43,517 nucleotides of DNA from a bacterium (GTDB taxonomy: Bacteria > Auribacterota > UBA3054). A program made the translations under genes and the position numbers. The stretch is taken from positions 1 through 43,517 of the forward strand of contig JAGCDY010000108.1 in assembly GCA_017650925.1 (NCBI GenBank), given 5' to 3'. Numbering within the stretch: the stretch's first letter is position 1; each line of letters opens with the position of its first letter. Under the pieces are notes generated by a model, which did no database searches, was not told where the DNA came from, and worked only from the letters and a program-made list of their open reading frames with translations. Shown piece by piece: positions 16,477-25,076 of the stretch.

Positions 16477-18362
16477 TGCCGGATTATCAGGGAGATTTCG
16501 ACACCAGGATAGAGGAGATGGAAACGGAGCAGCTATTGCGCCGCGTGAAACATCATCTCGAGCATCCGGATCAGCCGGAAGTGAGAAGGGCTCCGGAAGC
16601 CCCCCAGGGAAAGGATTTTGAGAACATCCACCTTGGCAACGAAATGTACTTCCAGCTGGACTACGCCGCCAAGATCTACGATCCCAGGACGGTTCCGCAG
16701 AACACCAGGTTCCGCCGCATAAAGGGCCTTCTCATGCGCGTCATGCGCCTCTACGCCACGCGCCAGGTGGAGTTCAACGCCACGGTAGTCAAGCTTCTCA
16801 ACATGTTCCAGGATCGCTTCGAGGAAGTGGTCAGCCGCTTCAATTATTTCCGCGAGGCGGAAGTAAGGAACCAGGAGGCTTTGAGGACAATTGATTCCCG
16901 TCTGGAGCAATTGGAAAAGTGGGGCGCCAAAGTTAACGATATCGAAAGCGGCGTTTCCGCGCTCCGCGACCGCCTGGAGGGTTTGGAGAACGCCGTGCGT
17001 GCCCTGGCTGAATCCGGCGAGACCACGGCCAAACGCCTGACGGCTGCCGACGAGGGCATCAGAACTCTCGGCCAGACCAATGAAGAGATAGCCAAGAGAT
17101 TGTCGGCCGCTGACGAGGGCATCAAGACTCTCGGTAAGACCAACGAAGAGACTGCCAAGAGATTGTCGGCTGCTGACGAGGGCATCAAGACTCTCGGTAA
17201 GACCAACGAAGAGATAGCCAAGAGATTGGCCGCCGCTGACGAGGGCATCAAGACTCTCGGTAAGACCAACGAAGAGATAGCCAAGAGATTGGCCGCCGCT
17301 GACGAGGGCATCAAGACTCTCGGTAAGACCAACGAAGAGACTGCCAAGAGATTGTCGGCCGCTGACGAGGGCATCAAGACTCTCGGCCAGACCAACGAAG
17401 AGACTGCCAAGCGTCTGTCCGCCGCTGACGAGGGCATCAAGAATCTTGGATCCGTCAGCGAACAGGCGGCCGCGCGCCTCGCTTCCATCGAGGCCGGCTT
17501 CAAGGAACTGCACGGATTGGTGGACGACCTGCAGCTTAGGAACGCGGCCATTGGCGGCGTCTTCTCAGAACTGAAGGAAAAACTCGCCAACGGAAATTTC
17601 ACCGTGGCCGCGGGCGGAAAGAAAAACAAAGCGGAAAGCGCCCCCAGTGTTCTCGACGACTTCGAGAAAGCCTGGCACTCCGCCGATTACGAGCTCTTCG
17701 AAGACGAGAGCAGGGGAGATGTCGCGGACATCAGGGAACGCCTCGGATTTTACGTCCCGCTGCTTGAGAAGGCGGCCAAGGGCGGCGGTCTTGTAGCCGA
17801 CCTAGGCTGCGGCCGCGGCGAGCTCCTGGAGCTTCTGAAAGAAAAGAAGATTACGGCTCTCGGCATCGACAACAACGAGGCGGCCGTCATCAGGGGCAAA
17901 AAAGCCGGCCTCAACATGGAGTGCAAGGACCTCTTCCAATACCTCAGGGAAGCGAAGGAGGGAAGCCTGGCGGCCGTCACCGCCATGCACGTGATCGAGC
18001 ACATGACGCCTTCCGAGCAGGGCGAATTCCTCGCGCTCTCGCTTAAGGCCCTGAAGCCCGGCGGTCTCATAGCCATGGAGACCCCCAACATCATGAACCT
18101 GCACGTGGCCTCCTGCGATTTCTACAGCGACATCACGCATGTCCGTCCGGTTCATCCCGTCGCCTTGCGGAACCGCATGAAGCAGATGGGCTACAAGGAC
18201 ATCGACATCAAGTTCCTCCATCCTTTCCCGCAGAGCGAACAGTTGATCCTGGACGCTTCCGGATTAGGTGAGGAAGCGAAAAAGAATTTTGAAAAGATAA
18301 ACGATCTAATCTGGGGATGCCGCGATTGCGTCATCCTCGCAACCAAAAAGGAAAAAATATGA
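16476..18362 (+). CDS. Coiled-coil repeat protein with C-terminal SAM methyltransferase domain
   Basis: A 628-residue protein probably acting with the glycosyltransferases. Residues 1-110 are a basic N-terminal region resembling a membrane- or partner-binding segment. Residues about 125-355 are a long coiled coil containing seven near-identical 21-residue repeats (185-331; consensus AKRLSAADEGIKTLGKTNEE), each equal to three heptads. Residues about 395-625 are a class I methyltransferase with VADLGCGRGELLELL (motif I, Asp442-Gly446), GIDNNEAAV and the post-I region HVIEHM. The closest known idea is WbdD, in which a methyltransferase caps O-antigen and a coiled coil sets chain length, although there the enzyme domain comes first. 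The gene overlaps its upstream neighbour by 1 base and galE by 4 bases. The target of methylation is unknown. Confidence 0.85.
   Translation: MPDYQGDFDTRIEEMETEQLLRRVKHHLEHPDQPEVRRAPEAPQGKDFENIHLGNEMYFQLDYAAKIYDPRTVPQNTRFRRIKGLLMRVMRLYATRQVEFNATVVKLLNMFQDRFEEVVSRFNYFREAEVRNQEALRTIDSRLEQLEKWGAKVNDIESGVSALRDRLEGLENAVRALAESGETTAKRLTAADEGIRTLGQTNEEIAKRLSAADEGIKTLGKTNEETAKRLSAADEGIKTLGKTNEEIAKRLAAADEGIKTLGKTNEEIAKRLAAADEGIKTLGKTNEETAKRLSAADEGIKTLGQTNEETAKRLSAADEGIKNLGSVSEQAAARLASIEAGFKELHGLVDDLQLRNAAIGGVFSELKEKLANGNFTVAAGGKKNKAESAPSVLDDFEKAWHSADYELFEDESRGDVADIRERLGFYVPLLEKAAKGGGLVADLGCGRGELLELLKEKKITALGIDNNEAAVIRGKKAGLNMECKDLFQYLREAKEGSLAAVTAMHVIEHMTPSEQGEFLALSLKALKPGGLIAMETPNIMNLHVASCDFYSDITHVRPVHPVALRNRMKQMGYKDIDIKFLHPFPQSEQLILDASGLGEEAKKNFEKINDLIWGCRDCVILATKKEKI
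17028..17468 (+). repeat. Seven tandem 63-bp in-frame repeats
   Basis: Seven direct repeats of 63 bases beginning at 17028, 17091, 17154, 17217, 17280, 17343 and 17406, each starting GCCAA(A/G). Units 4 and 5 differ only in the last codon. The last unit is diverged and an eighth, degenerate unit follows (17469-17531). They encode the 21-residue coiled-coil repeats of the methyltransferase protein. High DNA identity suggests recent expansion. Confidence 0.97.
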
Positions 18363-19318
18363 TCCTTCTTACCGGTGGAGCCGGCTACATTGGCAGTCAT
18401 TGTGTGAAACGTCTTATGGCAAAAGGTTACGAGGTAGCCGTTCTTGACAATTTGTCCCGAGGCTTCCGCGACGCGGTGGTCACCCCGTATTTTTACGAGG
18501 GCGACATCGGCGACAGGGCAATCCTGGAGAAGATCTTCAATGAGCATAAGATCGAGGCCGTAATGCATTTCTCCGCTTTCGCGGCGGTCGGAGAGAGCGT
18601 CGAGCATCCCGACATGTATTACAAGAACAACGTGGCCCAGACGCTGACGCTCATCACCGCCTGCCGCGACTTCGGCGTCAACAATTTCATCTTCTCCTCG
18701 ACCTGCGCCACTTACGGCGACGTCAAGAAGGTCCCCATCAGCGAGGATACGCCGATCGCTCCTCTGAACCCCTACGGCTGGTCTAAGCGCATGGTCGAGC
18801 TGATCCTCGACGACTTTAGCAAGGCCTACGGCATGCATTACTGCATCTTCCGCTACTTCAACGCCGCGGGCGCCGATCCGGAAGGCCAGCTGAGGGAACG
18901 CCACGATCCCGAGACGCACCTCATTCCGTTGGTGCTGCAGGTCGCCCAGGGCAAACGCCAGAGCATAAAAGTCTTCGGCACCGACTATCCGACGCCCGAC
19001 GGCACCTGCATCAGGGACTACATCCATGTCGACGACCTCAGCGAAGCCCACATCCTTGGTCTTGAGTACCTGAAGAGGGAAAAGAAGAACGGCATCTTCA
19101 ACCTAGGATCCGAAAACGGTTTCTCCGTCCGCGAAGTCATCGACGTCTGCCGCAAGGTGACCGGGAAAGAGATTCCCGAAGTGATGGTCGAACGCCGTCC
19201 GGGCGACGCGCCGAAACTGGTGGCGGATTCCACGAAAGCCAAGACGATCCTCGGCTGGCAGCCCAAGGAGAGCGATCTTGAGTACATCGTCGAAACCGCT
19301 TGGAAAAGCATGAAATAA
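18359..19318 (+). CDS. galE: UDP-glucose 4-epimerase
   Basis: Short-chain dehydrogenase-type epimerase interconverting UDP-glucose and UDP-galactose, or the N-acetylated forms, to supply galactose residues for glycans. The 319 residues begin MILLTGGAGYIGSH, the NAD-binding TGGAGYIG motif (5-12). SSTCATYG (113-120) supplies the catalytic Ser/Thr and YGWSK (139-143) the Tyr139 and Lys143 pair. YFNAAGADP (167-175) is typical of GalE. Length is slightly short of the usual 330-340. The ATG overlaps the methyltransferase stop by 4 bases (ATGA). An in-frame ATG 42 bases upstream would remove the N-terminal placement of the NAD motif and was rejected. It also links the operon to the galactoside hydrolases elsewhere in the window. 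Confidence 0.95.
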   Translation: MILLTGGAGYIGSHCVKRLMAKGYEVAVLDNLSRGFRDAVVTPYFYEGDIGDRAILEKIFNEHKIEAVMHFSAFAAVGESVEHPDMYYKNNVAQTLTLITACRDFGVNNFIFSSTCATYGDVKKVPISEDTPIAPLNPYGWSKRMVELILDDFSKAYGMHYCIFRYFNAAGADPEGQLRERHDPETHLIPLVLQVAQGKRQSIKVFGTDYPTPDGTCIRDYIHVDDLSEAHILGLEYLKREKKNGIFNLGSENGFSVREVIDVCRKVTGKEIPEVMVERRPGDAPKLVADSTKAKTILGWQPKESDLEYIVETAWKSMK

Positions 19319-19334
19319 ACCGAATGGTAACGAT

Positions 19335-21155
19335 ATGAAGAAAGTGATCCTTTTTCTTGCCATGTTTGTCTTTCTTCTGGCGACCTTATGTTCGGCTGAG
19401 GAAAGCAACACGGTTGCGAAAGTTTCCGTGGATATGCCGGCCATAACGCAGGCGATCCACCGCATAACGCTTGACAATTGGACGCCGAAAAAGTTCGAGC
19501 AGCTCTCGACCGCCATCGCCCAGAACCCTCCCTACGCCTATTACGTGCTGGCTCTGACGCAATGGATGGTCAACAACTACGATCCCGCCAAAATAAAGGA
19601 GGAAGCGTGGTGCTCGATGGTCGGTTTGCAGAGGTGGTGCACCTTCCTGCACGCCCACCGCAGGGAGCTCGCCAACCTTGACCAGAAATTCCTCAACTAC
19701 ATCATGTCGAACAGGGACTTCACGGAGAATTTCTTCGAGGCCTATTCTTCCAAGGACAATCTGGAAAACGTCATGCGCATAATCCAGGAATACTACCTGA
19801 AGCGCCCCAAGACTTTCCCGAAGTACAACAAGCTGGCCATCGGCCTGGCCATCGTCTGGGATCAGCCGCTTCCGGCGAAACCTCACGGACAGGTCCCGGA
19901 CGGCGCGGTCGTCCCCAACAGCGACACCGATCTGGAGCGCTACGATTTCTGGGTCGAGTCCAACGAGAAGGGCAGCATCGAGTGCAACTTCACCAAGACC
20001 GATCCCGGCATCATAAAGTTCATAATCAACGCAAACGCCCCGATCGCCGAACTCTCCTGGGCCCAGCAGCACACCCATTACACCAGGAGCAGGCTCGGCA
20101 ACGCCTACGGCTCCATCCATTACGTCTACGAGCGTGTGGAAAAAGGCCAGTACAGCTGGCCGCACGAGATCTACTCCCTTAAAGAGATTAAAAAGCGCGG
20201 CGGCATCTGCTGCGACCAGGCTTACTATTCCTCCACGGTCGGCAAAGCTGGCGGCGTTCCCACCCTCTATTTCGGCGGTTCCGGCCGCGTCGGCTGGCAC
20301 GCCTGGTTAGGCTATCTAAAAGACAACGACACTTGGGATCTGGAATGCGGGCGCTACTCCTCGCAGAACTACGTGGTCGGCCACGCCCAAGATCCCCAGA
20401 CCGGCGAGAATCTGACGGACCATCAGCTCCTGCTTCTTACCGACGACGTCTACACCAAGGAGGACTACAAGCAGGCCAACCGCATGGTCTACATGTCGCA
20501 CGTCTTCTCTTTCACAAAATTCCCCGACAGGGCCCTTGAAATCATCGACAACGCCATCAAGCTGGCGCCGAAGAACGTCTATGCCTGGAATTTCAAGACG
20601 CAGCTGCTTGAAAAGACGAACTCCACCAACCTGGTCGCCCATCTGGACGCCATGATAAGCCAGTTCCGCTACGTCGAAGACATCACGTCTTCCTGCCGTC
20701 AGAAGCTCATCAAAGCGGCCCGCGAAGCCGGCAACGAAGAGCTGGCTGTCGCGATGGAGAAGAAGATCATCGACACAACGAAGAAGGATCGCTACGACCT
20801 CAGTCTGAAAGTTTACCGCGACCGCGCCACCCAGCTGATGAGCGAAGGCAAATGGAAAGAGGCCGGCGACGAGGTCAGGAAATTCGTCAAGAAATTCAAC
20901 AAGGAGGCCGCGGACTGCATGAGCATAACGGCCTGGTTCGTCAGGGCCTCCATCAGCAACGGCCAGATCACCGAGGCCAACAAGACCTTCCGCAACTTCA
21001 AATCCTGCGTGGACTGGAACGACAGATTCTTCAAGCAGATCAGGGAAATGACGATCGCGCTCGGCAAAGAAGTCGACGAAGCCACCAGAGTCCACAGCCG
21101 TGAAAAATCCGGCATCAAGACCGGCGAGGACGAGAGCGAGGAAGAGGAAGAATAA
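19335..21155 (+). CDS. Secreted transglutaminase-like protein with helical-repeat C-terminus
   Basis: A 606-residue protein with signal peptide MKKVILFLAMFVFLLATLCSA. The centre holds a papain-like transglutaminase core: KRGGICCDQAYYSS with likely nucleophile Cys292, GWHAWLGY with His322, and TWDLECGRY with Asp335, spaced as in the Cys-His-Asp triad of transglutaminase-like proteases and peptidases. Before it lies a helical region of about 170 residues and a small beta domain; after it come TPR-like helices (about 390-590) and a very acidic tail of Glu residues. Possible roles are peptide or cell-wall cleavage or crosslinking of exported proteins. It is the fourth gene of the glycan operon, 16 bases after galE, with only a weak ribosome binding site. 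Substrate is unknown, and a non-enzymatic member is possible. Confidence 0.78.
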   Translation: MKKVILFLAMFVFLLATLCSAEESNTVAKVSVDMPAITQAIHRITLDNWTPKKFEQLSTAIAQNPPYAYYVLALTQWMVNNYDPAKIKEEAWCSMVGLQRWCTFLHAHRRELANLDQKFLNYIMSNRDFTENFFEAYSSKDNLENVMRIIQEYYLKRPKTFPKYNKLAIGLAIVWDQPLPAKPHGQVPDGAVVPNSDTDLERYDFWVESNEKGSIECNFTKTDPGIIKFIINANAPIAELSWAQQHTHYTRSRLGNAYGSIHYVYERVEKGQYSWPHEIYSLKEIKKRGGICCDQAYYSSTVGKAGGVPTLYFGGSGRVGWHAWLGYLKDNDTWDLECGRYSSQNYVVGHAQDPQTGENLTDHQLLLLTDDVYTKEDYKQANRMVYMSHVFSFTKFPDRALEIIDNAIKLAPKNVYAWNFKTQLLEKTNSTNLVAHLDAMISQFRYVEDITSSCRQKLIKAAREAGNEELAVAMEKKIIDTTKKDRYDLSLKVYRDRATQLMSEGKWKEAGDEVRKFVKKFNKEAADCMSITAWFVRASISNGQITEANKTFRNFKSCVDWNDRFFKQIREMTIALGKEVDEATRVHSREKSGIKTGEDESEEEEE

Positions 21156-21173
21156 TAACTTAAAGGAGACATC

Positions 21174-24100
21174 ATGAGAATGCACCTTCCCTTGGCGGCG
21201 CTAATATTTTTCGGCGCTGTGAGTTTCGTTTGCGCGGAAACGCCCGCCCCCAATCCCGAACACGCCGCGCTCTGCCGCCAGGCCGCCGCGGAAGGCATGG
21301 TCCTTCTTGAAAACAAAAAGAACGCTCTGCCCATCGCCAAGGGCGAAAAGGTCGCTCTCATAGGAAAAGCCCAGATCCACTTCAGCCAGACCGGCACCGG
21401 TTCCGGAGACGTCAACGCCTATTATTCCGTAAACTTCCTGATGGGCGCCGAAGCGAGAGCGGAGAAGGGCGACATAATAATCGACAAGGAGCTGGCGGAA
21501 AAATACAAGGCCGAGGAGAATTACTTCCCGACGCTCGAGGAACTGCAGAAGATCGCCGAGAATTATCCCGCCGCCTTCGTCTTCATCTCCCGCAACTGCG
21601 GCGAGAACAGTTCTAGGCAGCTCAGCAAGGGCGACTACTACCTGACCGACGATGAGGAGAAGCTTTTAGATGAGACCGCCAAGGCCGGTTTCAAGAAGAT
21701 CGTGCTGGTCATAAACAGCGGCGCGCTCATCGACCTTTCCTTTATCGACCGCTATCCCGTGGACGCTCTTATTCTGGTCTGGCAGCCCGGCATGGAGGGC
21801 GGCAACGCCTTCTGGGACGTCGCCTGCGGCGATTTCTCGCCCTGCGGCAAATTGGCCGACACCATCGCCAAAGAGTACAAGGATTATCCTTCTTCCTCCT
21901 GCTTCAGGGAGAGTAGGGAATACACGGAATACAAAGAGGACATTTACGTCGGCTACCGCTATTTCGAGACCTTCGATCCCGAGGGCCTGAAGGTCCGCTA
22001 TCCCTTCGGCTACGGCCTTTCCTACACGAGGTTCATCTACGAATTGCTCCAGCCGTCCATAGACAACAAAGAGTTCAGTCTGGAAGCGAAGATCAAGAAC
22101 GTCGGAAGTTTCCCCGGCCGCGAAGTCGTCCAGGTCTATTTCTCGCGTCCGCAGGGCAGGCTGGGCAATCCCGCCATGGAGTTGGCCGCCTACAAGAAGA
22201 CGAAACTTCTCGCGCCGGGCGAGAGCGAGACCATAACCGTCTCCTTCCCCCTGGAACAGATGAAAACTTTCCAGGAGAGCCCCAAGCGCTGCTATCTGAT
22301 GGAGCCCGGCACTTACAATGTCTACGTCGGCAATTCCGTCAAGGACGCCAAGGAAAAGGGCATCATGGCCACCTACACGCGCTCCTGCACAGACATTCTT
22401 CAGACGGAAGGTCTGGCCAAGCTTCCGCCGCCTGTTCTTCTTTCCAGCGTTCTGAAAGCCGACGGCACCTACGCTACGCCCTATCAGGGAACGATTGAAG
22501 ATCAGGAAGCCCTTGGCCTTGTGAAAGACAACGGCCGCATCACTTCGCCTTTCACTTTCAGGCTTCGTTCCTGGAACGCCTGGACCGGCAACGGGCTCAA
22601 TTTCACAAACGGCTATAACTTGATACTTCCAAAAGGCAATTGGGTGGAGTATCTTATTTACCTTTCCGAAGAAAAGGAGCATGAACTCACCCTTATAACC
22701 CTCGGCGCCTCAAAACTTGCCGTCGCTCTTGATATGGGCAATTACGAAGACATGCCTGTCACGTCAGAACCGCCGACGATCCCTGTCAGGACCTTACGCT
22801 TCTTCGGGAAGCCCGGTTATCATAGGCTGAAAATAAAAAACACCAGTTCTGATTACGATGCCCTGATCGGCGGACTGGCCATCGACGCCGGCAGCAGCCT
22901 TGGCAGAATGAGTTATATGTGCAACAAGCTCCCCGAAGGAAAAGACATGTCCTTTGAGGAAGTGGTCGCCGATCCCGATAAGCTTGACGATTTCATTGAT
23001 TCCCTCACGGTTGAGGAACTGGCGGCTCTCTCCTGCGGACAGGGCAGCGGAATCAGCTCCACGGGCAGCGTGGGCAGCATGTCCGAACGCGAAGTGGAGA
23101 CTTTGCACACCGCCGACGGACCGGCGGGACTGCGTCTCAACACGCCCCAGACTGCCTGGCCCGTGGAAGCTTTGTTGGCCTGCACCTGGGATACGGACCT
23201 TCTCAACAAGATTGGCCGCTCAATCGGCGAGGAAATGGAGAAGGCCGGCATCGCCGTCTGGCTGGCCCCCGGCCTCAACATCCACCGCGATCCTCTTTGC
23301 GGCCGCAATTTCGAGTATTACTCCGAAGATCCCTATCTGACCGGAACACTGGCCGCCGCCTTGATCAAAGGCGTGCAGGCGAAAGGCGACCGCGGCGTGG
23401 AGATGAAGCACTTCTGCGCCAACAACCGTGAGGAAAACCGCCTCAACAACGATTCCAGGCTGAGCGAAAGAGCGCTGAGGGAAATTTATCTCAAGGCTTT
23501 CGAAATCGCCGTGAAAGAAGCCAAGCCCTGGGCGATCATGTGCTCTTATAACTGCTTCAACGGAATCCATACCGCCGAATCGAAAGCGCTGCTCACAGAC
23601 CTTCTGAGAGACGAGTGGGGCTTCGACGGCTTCGTCACGACCGACTGGGGCAGCCACAGCGTTTGCTGGAAAGAGGTCAAAGCCGGCTGCAACATCCAGA
23701 TGCCCTGGGGCGAGACAAAAGAACTCATAGCGGCGTACAAAGCCGGCCTCATCTCCCTGGACGAGCTTAAGTCAAGCGTGAAGCCTCTGCTCAAGAAAGC
23801 CGCGCAGTACGCGAAAAACGCTCCCAAGAAACCCTTCGCGGCCACTGAGCAGCCGGAAGGCAACCTCTGGCGCCTCATTGGCACGGAAGCCGGGAAGATC
23901 AGTTCCGGCCTCGGCGCAGAGACCTGTGAGGATGAGACGGGCGGCAGGAATCTTACCCACATCAGCGCCAAAGGAAGTTACTTCTCTTACAAGCTTAACG
24001 TCAAAACGCCCGGGACCTACAAAGTGAGCGTCCGCTTCTCCTCTCCGGACGGAACCGGCGCCGCGAAAGTTCTCCTGAACGGACAGCAAAAGTTCGTTTG

Positions 24101-24251
24101 GGAAAACAAGGTGAAGACCGGCAACTGGCAGGCTTGGCAGACCGCTTCTGACGTCGCGGAACTAGAACTCGCGGAAGGTCAGCAGGAACTGAAGATCGTC
24201 TCTCTGGGCGGGCAGTTCAACATCAACTACCTCGACCTGGTCAAGGAATAA
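21174..24251 (+). CDS. Secreted GH3 beta-glycosidase with permuted domain order
   Basis: A 1025-residue exported glycoside hydrolase of family 3 (beta-glucosidase or beta-xylosidase type). MRMHLPLAALIFFGAVSFVCA is a signal peptide. The usual order is reversed: the alpha/beta sandwich domain comes first (about 30-260, with WQPGMEGGNAFWDVACGD), then a fibronectin III-like domain (about 290-385), then a beta-rich insert (about 430-580), and only then the TIM barrel (about 610-890) with GRNFEYYSEDP, KHFCANN and the nucleophile Asp824 in VTTDWGSHS. A C-terminal carbohydrate-binding-like beta domain (about 905-1025) closes the protein. Similar reversed GH3 enzymes are known from rumen bacteria such as Ruminococcus albus. 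AAAGGAG precedes the start. It is the last gene of the operon and ends at a strong terminator. Confidence 0.92.
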   Translation: MRMHLPLAALIFFGAVSFVCAETPAPNPEHAALCRQAAAEGMVLLENKKNALPIAKGEKVALIGKAQIHFSQTGTGSGDVNAYYSVNFLMGAEARAEKGDIIIDKELAEKYKAEENYFPTLEELQKIAENYPAAFVFISRNCGENSSRQLSKGDYYLTDDEEKLLDETAKAGFKKIVLVINSGALIDLSFIDRYPVDALILVWQPGMEGGNAFWDVACGDFSPCGKLADTIAKEYKDYPSSSCFRESREYTEYKEDIYVGYRYFETFDPEGLKVRYPFGYGLSYTRFIYELLQPSIDNKEFSLEAKIKNVGSFPGREVVQVYFSRPQGRLGNPAMELAAYKKTKLLAPGESETITVSFPLEQMKTFQESPKRCYLMEPGTYNVYVGNSVKDAKEKGIMATYTRSCTDILQTEGLAKLPPPVLLSSVLKADGTYATPYQGTIEDQEALGLVKDNGRITSPFTFRLRSWNAWTGNGLNFTNGYNLILPKGNWVEYLIYLSEEKEHELTLITLGASKLAVALDMGNYEDMPVTSEPPTIPVRTLRFFGKPGYHRLKIKNTSSDYDALIGGLAIDAGSSLGRMSYMCNKLPEGKDMSFEEVVADPDKLDDFIDSLTVEELAALSCGQGSGISSTGSVGSMSEREVETLHTADGPAGLRLNTPQTAWPVEALLACTWDTDLLNKIGRSIGEEMEKAGIAVWLAPGLNIHRDPLCGRNFEYYSEDPYLTGTLAAALIKGVQAKGDRGVEMKHFCANNREENRLNNDSRLSERALREIYLKAFEIAVKEAKPWAIMCSYNCFNGIHTAESKALLTDLLRDEWGFDGFVTTDWGSHSVCWKEVKAGCNIQMPWGETKELIAAYKAGLISLDELKSSVKPLLKKAAQYAKNAPKKPFAATEQPEGNLWRLIGTEAGKISSGLGAETCEDETGGRNLTHISAKGSYFSYKLNVKTPGTYKVSVRFSSPDGTGAAKVLLNGQQKFVWENKVKTGNWQAWQTASDVAELELAEGQQELKIVSLGGQFNINYLDLVKE

Positions 24252-24285
24252 AAAAAGAGCCCGCTTGAAGCGGGCTCTTTTTTTT
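24251..24285. terminator. Bidirectional terminator between GH3 and lpxA
   Basis: Stem GAGCCCGC (24257-24264), loop TTGAA, stem GCGGGCTC (24270-24277), with six A before and eight T after. It ends the plus-strand glycan operon and the minus-strand lipid A operon, whose lpxA stop codon is at 24299-24301. Confidence 0.93.
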
Positions 24286-24298
24286 GCGCTTTTTTGTT

Positions 24299-25069
24299 TT
24301 ACCTTGTCAGGCCGCGCTCGCATTTGGTTAGGAAGTCGGCCAGTTCCATTATCTCCGGAACGTCCTGGTATTCCTGTTTGAGTTTTTCCACGGCTTCCTT
24401 CAGCTTCAGCTCCTGGCGGAAGATGATCTTGTAGGCCTGGTTCATCTTCTGGATGGTCTCGTCGGGGATGCCGAGTCTGCTCATCCTAACTCTATTGATG
24501 GTGGCGCATCTTGGCGGCACGCCGTCCACGAGCGTAAAGGGAGCGACGTCCATGGTGACTTTCGTGCAGCCGCCGATCATGGCCATCTTTCCGATGCGGC
24601 AGAACTGATGCACGCCCGCCATGCCGCTAAGAACAGCGTAGTCGCCGACCTGGACGTGCCCGGCCAGGGTGGCGGCGTTGCTCATTATGATGTTGTCGCC
24701 AAGTATGCATTCGTGGGCGATGTGGCAGTAGGCCATGATGAGATTGTGGTTGCCGACGATCGTCTTGCTGCCGTCCTGGGTGGCGCAGTGGATGGTGGCG
24801 AATTCCCTTACGACGTTGTCGTTGCCGATCTCAAGGTAGCACTTGTTGCCTTCCTTGTATTTGAGGTCCTGGGTCTTCTGTCCGATGGCCGCCATCGGGA
24901 AGAAGGTGTTGCGTTCGCCGATGGTCGTTAGGCCGTCTATGACGACGTGGCTCTTAAGGACGCAGCCGGCGCCGATCTTGACGTTCTCGCCGATGACGCA
25001 GTAAGGTCCTATTTCAACGTCCTGGGCGATCTGCGCGCCAGGGCTGATGACTGCGGTTGGATGGATCAT
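24299..25069 (-). CDS. lpxA: UDP-N-acetylglucosamine acyltransferase
   Basis: First enzyme of lipid A synthesis; it transfers a 3-hydroxyacyl chain from ACP to the 3-OH of UDP-GlcNAc in the cytoplasm. The 256 residues form a left-handed beta-helix built of hexapeptide repeats, from MIHPTAVISPGAQI onward, with a helical C-terminus (LKLKEAVEKLKQEY). AYCHIAHECILGD contains His116 and the catalytic His119, matching E. coli His122 and His125. GVHQFCRIG (152-160) is also characteristic. Length is normal (262 in E. coli). It is the last gene of the lipid A operon, 7 bases after fabZ, and ends at a bidirectional terminator. Confidence 0.98.
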   Translation of the reverse strand: MIHPTAVISPGAQIAQDVEIGPYCVIGENVKIGAGCVLKSHVVIDGLTTIGERNTFFPMAAIGQKTQDLKYKEGNKCYLEIGNDNVVREFATIHCATQDGSKTIVGNHNLIMAYCHIAHECILGDNIIMSNAATLAGHVQVGDYAVLSGMAGVHQFCRIGKMAMIGGCTKVTMDVAPFTLVDGVPPRCATINRVRMSRLGIPDETIQKMNQAYKIIFRQELKLKEAVEKLKQEYQDVPEIMELADFLTKCERGLTR

Positions 25070-25076
25070 GGGGGAT

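Noticed and set aside
17028-17468. CRISPR-like regular repeats
   Set aside because: The 63-bp units are contiguous without spacers and in frame with the coiled-coil protein, so they are coding repeats.
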